Assembly (NCBI GenBank): GCA_947462335.1
Contig: OX381708.1
Coordinates: 43,031,377-43,095,376 of the forward strand
Origin: Harmothoe impar
Lineage: Eukaryota > Annelida > Polychaeta > Phyllodocida > Polynoidae
DNA: 64,000 nucleotides
Direction: 5' to 3'
This document shows positions 60,042-64,000 of this stretch, piece after piece. Position 1 is the stretch's first letter; each line of letters opens with the position of its first letter. Made by a program: the position numbers and the translations under genes. The notes under the pieces were generated by a model. The model worked only from the letters and a program-made list of their open reading frames with translations. It had not been told where the DNA came from and searched no databases.

Positions 60042-60127
60042 GGGAAATCCGGTACTCCTTTTGTTCTATGTTTAGTTATCTAACTAGATCTTATAAAATT
60101 AAACTGTTGCAAGTTACATTAATGAGG

Positions 60128-60185
60128 ATGTTTGTGGATTTAAACCCCACCAGAGCGGGCTCACGTCTTCACCATCTTAGCGAGT
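60128..60185 (-). promoter_or_regulatory. tRNA-like A and B boxes upstream of ORF1
   Basis: On the minus strand CGCTAAGATGG (about 60172-60182) resembles a Pol III A box, and GGTTTAAATCC (60136-60146) resembles a B box (GGTTCGANTCC, 9 of 11), at ordinary tRNA-like spacing. It may be a SINE head at the 5' end of the ORF1 transcript or chance similarity. Confidence 0.35.
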
Positions 60186-60189
60186 TCTA

Positions 60190-60213
60190 GTTGTTGTTGT
60201 TGTTGTTGTTTTT
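60190..60213 (-). repeat. (TTG)n / (CAA)n run at the presumed LINE B 5' end
   Basis: About seven TTG units on the plus strand; on the minus strand it reads as CAA repeats in the leader of ORF1, an unstructured element common in LINE 5' UTRs. Confidence 0.85.
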
Positions 60214-60240
60214 GGCCAGGTTGAAAACTTGAATAGGTTA

Positions 60241-60620
60241 GGCCACTCAAAAAAAAAGTGGTTTCTCATCACCAGGTCCATGGTCTGGGAAATGTGACAA
60301 GGGAGGCTTTTAAAAAAAAAAAAAAATTTCACTCACGCGCTAAAATGTATGGGATAATGGACGTTTTTTCATGACCAAAATCCGCATTTTAGTGGTTAAG
60401 AATTCATGGATCTTTAAAAGTAGGGAAAATATTAGTTATTTCTATTCCACTGCATTACTGGCATGATTAGCTTTGAATTGATACCAAATATCCCAATATT
60501 TGTCCATTTTTATCATATATTTCATAAAAAATAAGCAAAAAAAAAGAGAAAGTTTACCTCAAAAGCTGATTTCTATGATGCGCGCGGTGATGAGAAACCA
60601 TTTTATTTTTTTGAGTGGCC
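60241..60620. mobile_element. Harbinger-like MITE, GGCCACTC termini, TTA duplication
   Basis: Long imperfect terminal inverted repeats of about 33-35 bp: GGCCACTCAAAAAAAAAGTG then GTTTCTCATCACC at the left (60241-60273), and GGTGATGAGAAACC, then TTTTTTTGAGTGGCC at the right (60586-60620). TTA flanks both ends (60238-60240 and 60621-60623). No coding content. It shares the GGCC start and TTA duplication with the element at 34233-34488, but the bodies differ. Confidence 0.9.
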
Positions 60621-60623
60621 TTA

Positions 60624-61192
60624 GCTTTGGATGTTTAACTACATCATGCATTAGTATTGTTGGTGTCAGATGTGTATTGGGCAATACACCTTCAACTGCA
60701 AACTAGATACCCGGTATTCAAGACCGATACATTTCTGGGGAAACCAGTACTGGCAGTAGGCTAGCCTATAGACAACCACCAGTATCTAAAATTAAATCAC
60801 CCACCACTAAATTTCACACTTTGACTTCTTAATTTCATAGATGGTGGTTCTTATGTGGAGGCCACCCCTTGTTTAACTTTAAGTTTAAGTGTCGTCTTCA
60901 GGCTTAAAAAGTTAAATGCAAGTAGACTGGTGAGACTGAGAGTAAAACTACTTCTATCAGTCAGAGAAATTGCACTACCATCTTACATATGCATGTATAC
61001 TGAAATTGCACATATACATGTACTAAATTGTGGCACAATATATTGAAAACTTGGTTTCTTTTGTTCTCCCCCCCCCCTCCACACACACACAAACAGTAGC
61101 CTTATTGGATTCTTGTCCCCACCCCATTGTTAACATTAAATGTTATTCAAAATATATCCATTCTCTAAAATTAACTATTTATCCCAATATAG
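60624..61192. other. EXT2 upstream region
   Basis: Non-coding, with a C run near 61068-61078 followed by a short (CA)n run at 61081-61093. An acceptor-like CAATATAG at 61185-61192 precedes the first coding exon, so an upstream untranslated exon probably exists, either here or to the left. It was not identified. Confidence 0.5.
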
Positions 61193-61210
61193 AAACCAGA
61201 CTCTAAAAGA

Positions 61211-61579
61211 ATGGATCTCAAACCAAGAAACCAGCAACAACTGCTGCAGCAAGACAAGACAGCCGCTAGTCACCTGCGGGACCGCTTTATGCACAGGAAA
61301 CCAACAAAGACCAAGCAAAACTATCTCATTGTGTTCCTGGTCATCACGTTAGGGTTTCTCTTCACGGGGGTCTTGCTGCTACAGTTCTGGCCGCACTCCG
61401 GTGATGGTCTGGACGAGGCGTCCAGACGCGGCGCTGCCTACCAGCGAGATGTTGTAATAAATACAGCGTCACCCACAGCCCGGCCACGCGACCCGGCCTG
61501 CACGTTCCATACATGCTTTGATGTATACCACTGTGGCTATAATGATGACAACCGGATCAGCATCTATGTCTACCCACAG
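61211..61579 (+). CDS. EXT2: Exostosin-2, coding exon 1
   Basis: Encodes residues 1-123. The N-terminus is a short basic cytosolic tail (1-36), one transmembrane helix NYLIVFLVITLGFLFTGVLL (37-56) ending before QFWPHS, then a lumenal stem and the first conserved cysteines, CTFHTCFDVYHCG (97-109). The QFWPHS and HTCFDVYxCG blocks are characteristic of EXT2 rather than EXT1. EXT2 forms the Golgi heparan sulfate co-polymerase with EXT1, adding GlcA and GlcNAc to the growing chain. The exon ends after a whole codon at CAG|GTCAGT. The ATG is the first in frame and follows a probable acceptor at 61191-61192, giving an 18-nt leader in this exon. Confidence 0.95.
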
Positions 61580-61639
61580 GTCAGTCTTTAGGATTACTGC
61601 TTTGTACACTGTTAAATATGCATACTCCCCGGCTGAGTG

Positions 61640-61805
61640 GGATGCGCCCCAGCCCCCACAAGTGAAATACATCAAAGTGGTATCAATGTAGTTGGCATTT
61701 GTGCTCGAGCGCATCCCACTCAGGCTGCGGCTTCGTGGAATACTGCCCCAGCCCCCACTCGTGAAATACAGCAGAGACGGTATCAATGAGCGTGGCATTT
61801 GTCTA
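61640..61805 (+). repeat. Tandem duplication in EXT2 intron 1
   Basis: Segments 61647-61702 and 61746-61802 share CCCCAGCCCCCAC, GTGAAATACA, GGTATCAATG and TGGCATTTGT in the same order, with a period of about 99 bp. It lies wholly in the 334-bp intron 1. Confidence 0.85.
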
Positions 61806-61913
61806 TGTATTTCTCCAATCTCAATGTATGTATCACATTTTGTGGCTTTTATAAGAGTTTCTCCATGAATACAAGATGTAATATAATCTCATGTTTACCA
61901 CTTCTGGTTACAG

Positions 61914-62116
61914 GTGAACCACATGGACGAGGAGTTACTCCCCATCTCGCTGCCCGTGTCGAAGGAGTTCCGTGAGGTGATGCAAACAGTGCAGGAGAGT
62001 ATCTACTACACAAATGACCCGGAGAAGGCCTGCCTATTCCTGCCGCCACTCGACCTGCTCAATCAGAATAACATTAGACTCAAGGAGACATCCAAAATCT
62101 TAGCATCATTACCAAG
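61914..62116 (+). CDS. EXT2: Exostosin-2, coding exon 2
   Basis: Continues EXT2 in phase 0 from the acceptor TTACAG at 61908-61913. It encodes VNHMDEELLPISLPVSKEF onward, including YYTNDPEKACLFLPPLDLL and NQNNIRLKE, the start of the GT47 exostosin domain. These blocks match the family's YYTxDxxxACLFxPxxDxLNQN pattern. The exon is 203 nt and ends within an Arg codon at CCAAG|GTGAGG, splitting it as AG|G. Confidence 0.94.
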
Positions 62117-62894
62117 GTGAGGGTTAATTTTAATTCTGCCCTTGTCTTCGAAGAGATGACATTTTGAGCCAAAACTACAGTACCAGGTAATATTAATGAT
62201 GTACAGTATAATCGAAAAAGAAAATATAGCCTGATAAAATTGGTTTACTGGAAACACCAGAGCTATTGTACTCAAACATATTATATATGATATACCGGTA
62301 TATAAAACGTAGATGCCACGTTGGAGGTGGAATATTTACTAACCATGGCCCAGACTAGCTTGGTTCTGTAGTTCATTGTTTATTGACCCAGGGCACCCTG
62401 GGTCTTATGGAGACAGTTTCTGCCGAAATGGAGTGGGTTTGTTGTCCAACTTTAACCAGCCTACATTTGTTTTGTTCTTCATTTAGAATAGATACAACTG
62501 CATCACGGTATGCTTTCAAGTAATGGCTGTCTCCCCTTATGCAAAAACAGCACAAAAGAAATGAATTTATAAGCCAAAAAAGCCATTCAAAAAGTGTCAC
62601 TTTTAGGTGAAAACGTTGATCTCTGTGAACTAATGCTAAAGAATAGCAGAGTGACCTTCAATCCACCCTTTAAAAGAGTCACGTTAACACAGACACCCAT
62701 AGAGCTCAGTGTTGAAGGGAAGGTGAGATCAAAAAGTGAGACGCTTTTGACCACAAGACAAAGGCCAATAGTAGTGCACAAGGATAGCTTTAGGGGACAG
62801 CTCTGAAAGAGTGGTGCCACTGGTACTTCTTGTACTGCACAAGATCTCAACGTGTGCAGACAAAATTGTACCACCCTTATTGCCGCCGTTTATC

Positions 62895-63295
62895 GTCCGA
62901 TCGACTCGCTTTTTGATAGGGACAAAAGGCGGTGCATGCCCGCAGCCTGCAACTGTCGCCCACACCCACCTGCACACCCACACCCACCTGCTCTCCCACA
63001 CCCACCTGCTCACCCACACCCACCTGCTGGCCTGAAATGGAATAACATACATGTATGACACATGACTTGAGGGTACTTTGAAAAAGGAATTTGTGCTCTC
63101 CGCAACACTACAGGTTGCCCTCGGTAAAATAGTAATCAAAGTTCACTTCCAGGTAAGCTCACTTTAATCCCAATATTCATTTCGATGCCAGAATTGACCA
63201 ATGAATGATTATAAGGGAGTACTATATCCAAGTACATGATAAGCTCCAGCTCCAGCTTACCCTGAGTCATCTGTGAGGCCACTCACACGCTCAAT
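62895..63295 (+). repeat. Dispersed repeat, copy B, in EXT2 intron 2
   Basis: Plus-strand counterpart of 13921-14225 on the minus strand. It contains the same CGCAGCCTGCAACT word, CCCACACCCACCTGCT minisatellite units, GGAATAACATACATGTATGA, ATTATAAGGGAGTACTATAT and CTGAGTCATCTGTGAGGCCA, plus about 50-60 bp of extra sequence around 63090-63160. Small open frames over it are not genes. Confidence 0.85.
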
Positions 63296-63490
63296 CTTTA
63301 CTCTTTTGTTTCTTTTATCTATTTCTCTTTTCTAAGATTGTTTCTTAATGGGTTATTCTAGCCCTGGGTCACATGTGATGTAAATCACACAATCAATCTT
63401 TAAGCATAGCTTATGAAATATTTAAGCTATAACCCAAACAGGAGAGTCTTCTAACTAGTGTTAAATCGTATCCTCAATGTACCTTTACAG

Positions 63491-63694
63491 GTGGAATGAT
63501 GGCATCAACCACCTGCTGTTTAACATGCTGCCGGGCAGCACACCAGACTACAACACCACGCTGGACGTGAACCATGACCGTGCGCTGCTAGCGGGTGGTG
63601 GGTTCTCCACCTGGTCCTACCGAGCAGGGTACGATGTATCCATCCCCATATACAACCCACTAACCATCAACGCACAGCTCACCAACTATGCCAG
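63491..63694 (+). CDS. EXT2: Exostosin-2, coding exon 3
   Basis: Begins after TTTACAG at 63484-63490 with G completing the split Arg codon, then [45 protein letters not shown] and SIPIYNPL. These match the EXT2 exostosin-domain blocks [15 protein letters not shown] and [20 protein letters not shown]. The exon is 204 nt and ends, again with a split AG, at CCAG|GTAGGG. The rest of the gene, including the GT64 domain, lies beyond the right edge. Confidence 0.95.
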
Positions 63695-64000
63695 GTAGGG
63701 CTAGATATATAGCTCAAAACTGAAGTTTGATTGCAGTCAGTTTCATATTTTACACGTAAAACCTTATGTATAACCTGCACCAAGACTTTGAAGGAAAACC
63801 CGCACCTAGGGTCTGATTTCTGCCATTTTACTACCGTAGTATATTTCGCATATAACCCCTACTCTGAGTTGAGCAGACCATTGGTTCTGATTTGTGTGTA
63901 ACCAATGGGACAGATGCGAGGTTTTACGGTAATATTGTATATGTCTATTAGATTTGATATCTTTGAATTTATATTTACTCTGACATGGGATTTTCTCCGT
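63695..64000 (+). other. EXT2 intron 3, partial
   Basis: Starts with the donor GTAGGG and runs to the window edge. No further exon or repeat boundary was recognised. Confidence 0.8.

Larger units (their letters stand above)
52140..60233 (-). mobile_element. LINE B: composite retrotransposon region with three long frames
   Basis: Read on the minus strand: a short leader with a (CAA)n run, ORF1 with coiled coil-RRM-NADAR (60041-58290), an SGNH-like frame (58004-57312), a 1.4-kb non-coding gap, endonuclease-reverse transcriptase (55899-52849), then a 3' UTR of about 700 bp. The right boundary in transcript sense is supported by a GAAATAAAAACC polyadenylation-like site near 52178 and a terminal tract of TTGAAAC repeats at 52140-52166. 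The other boundary (60233) is inferred from a 13-bp match and from the abutting MITE at 60241. All three frames are intact. That they form one element is an inference; the endonuclease-RT part alone is certain to be a LINE. Confidence 0.6.

Noticed and set aside
1..64000. CRISPR array, bacterial operon or phage
   Set aside because: No direct-repeat/spacer pattern or prokaryotic gene organisation; introns and LINEs show animal nuclear DNA. The NADAR domain is inside a LINE frame, so bacterial contamination is unlikely.

Overview
This window looks like nuclear DNA from a marine invertebrate animal. The reasons are spliced metazoan genes with GT-AG introns, a large gene-poor intronic/intergenic background rich in simple repeats, a dense population of short inverted-repeat (MITE-like) elements, tRNA-derived SINE fragments and two different non-LTR retrotransposons. 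I cannot name the species; a cephalochordate, another invertebrate deuterostome or a lophotrochozoan would all fit.

Host genes. Only two are clear. On the minus strand, 51051-51145 is a short exon encoding the very conserved N-terminus of diacylglycerol lipase alpha (DAGLA), ending at a consensus splice donor. It is far too short to stand out as an open reading frame. I found no further DAGLA exon, so bases 1-51050 are probably its first intron, perhaps with unseen small exons. On the plus strand, 61211-63694 holds the first three coding exons of exostosin-2 (EXT2), which run off the right edge. The two genes point away from each other, about 10 kb apart.

Layout. 1-46880: no convincing gene; a 20-bp minisatellite (797-1257), several foldback elements and MITEs (Harbinger-like with TTA or TAA duplications, piggyBac-like with TTAA duplications, and a family whose termini carry a CRE palindrome), SINE scraps and homopolymer tracts. 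46885-50450: a 5'-truncated but otherwise open LINE in DAGLA intron 1. 51051-51145: DAGLA exon 1. 52140-60233: a minus-strand retrotransposon region with three long open frames. 60241-60620: a Harbinger-like MITE. 61193-64000: EXT2, with a repeat copy in intron 2 that is inverted relative to a copy at 13921-14225.

The most interesting part is 52140-60233. Read on the minus strand it holds (i) a 583-residue ORF1-like protein with a coiled coil, an L1-type RRM and C-terminal domain, and then a recognisable NADAR/YbiA-like domain (ADP-ribose/N-glycosyl hydrolase fold); (ii) a 230-residue SGNH-hydrolase-like protein whose three catalytic positions all appear substituted; and (iii) a 1016-residue endonuclease-reverse transcriptase with intact catalytic motifs. 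If these form one element, it is a LINE carrying an ADP-ribose-processing domain on its RNA-binding protein, which would suggest an interaction with host ADP-ribosylation. Whether the three frames are one element is an inference.
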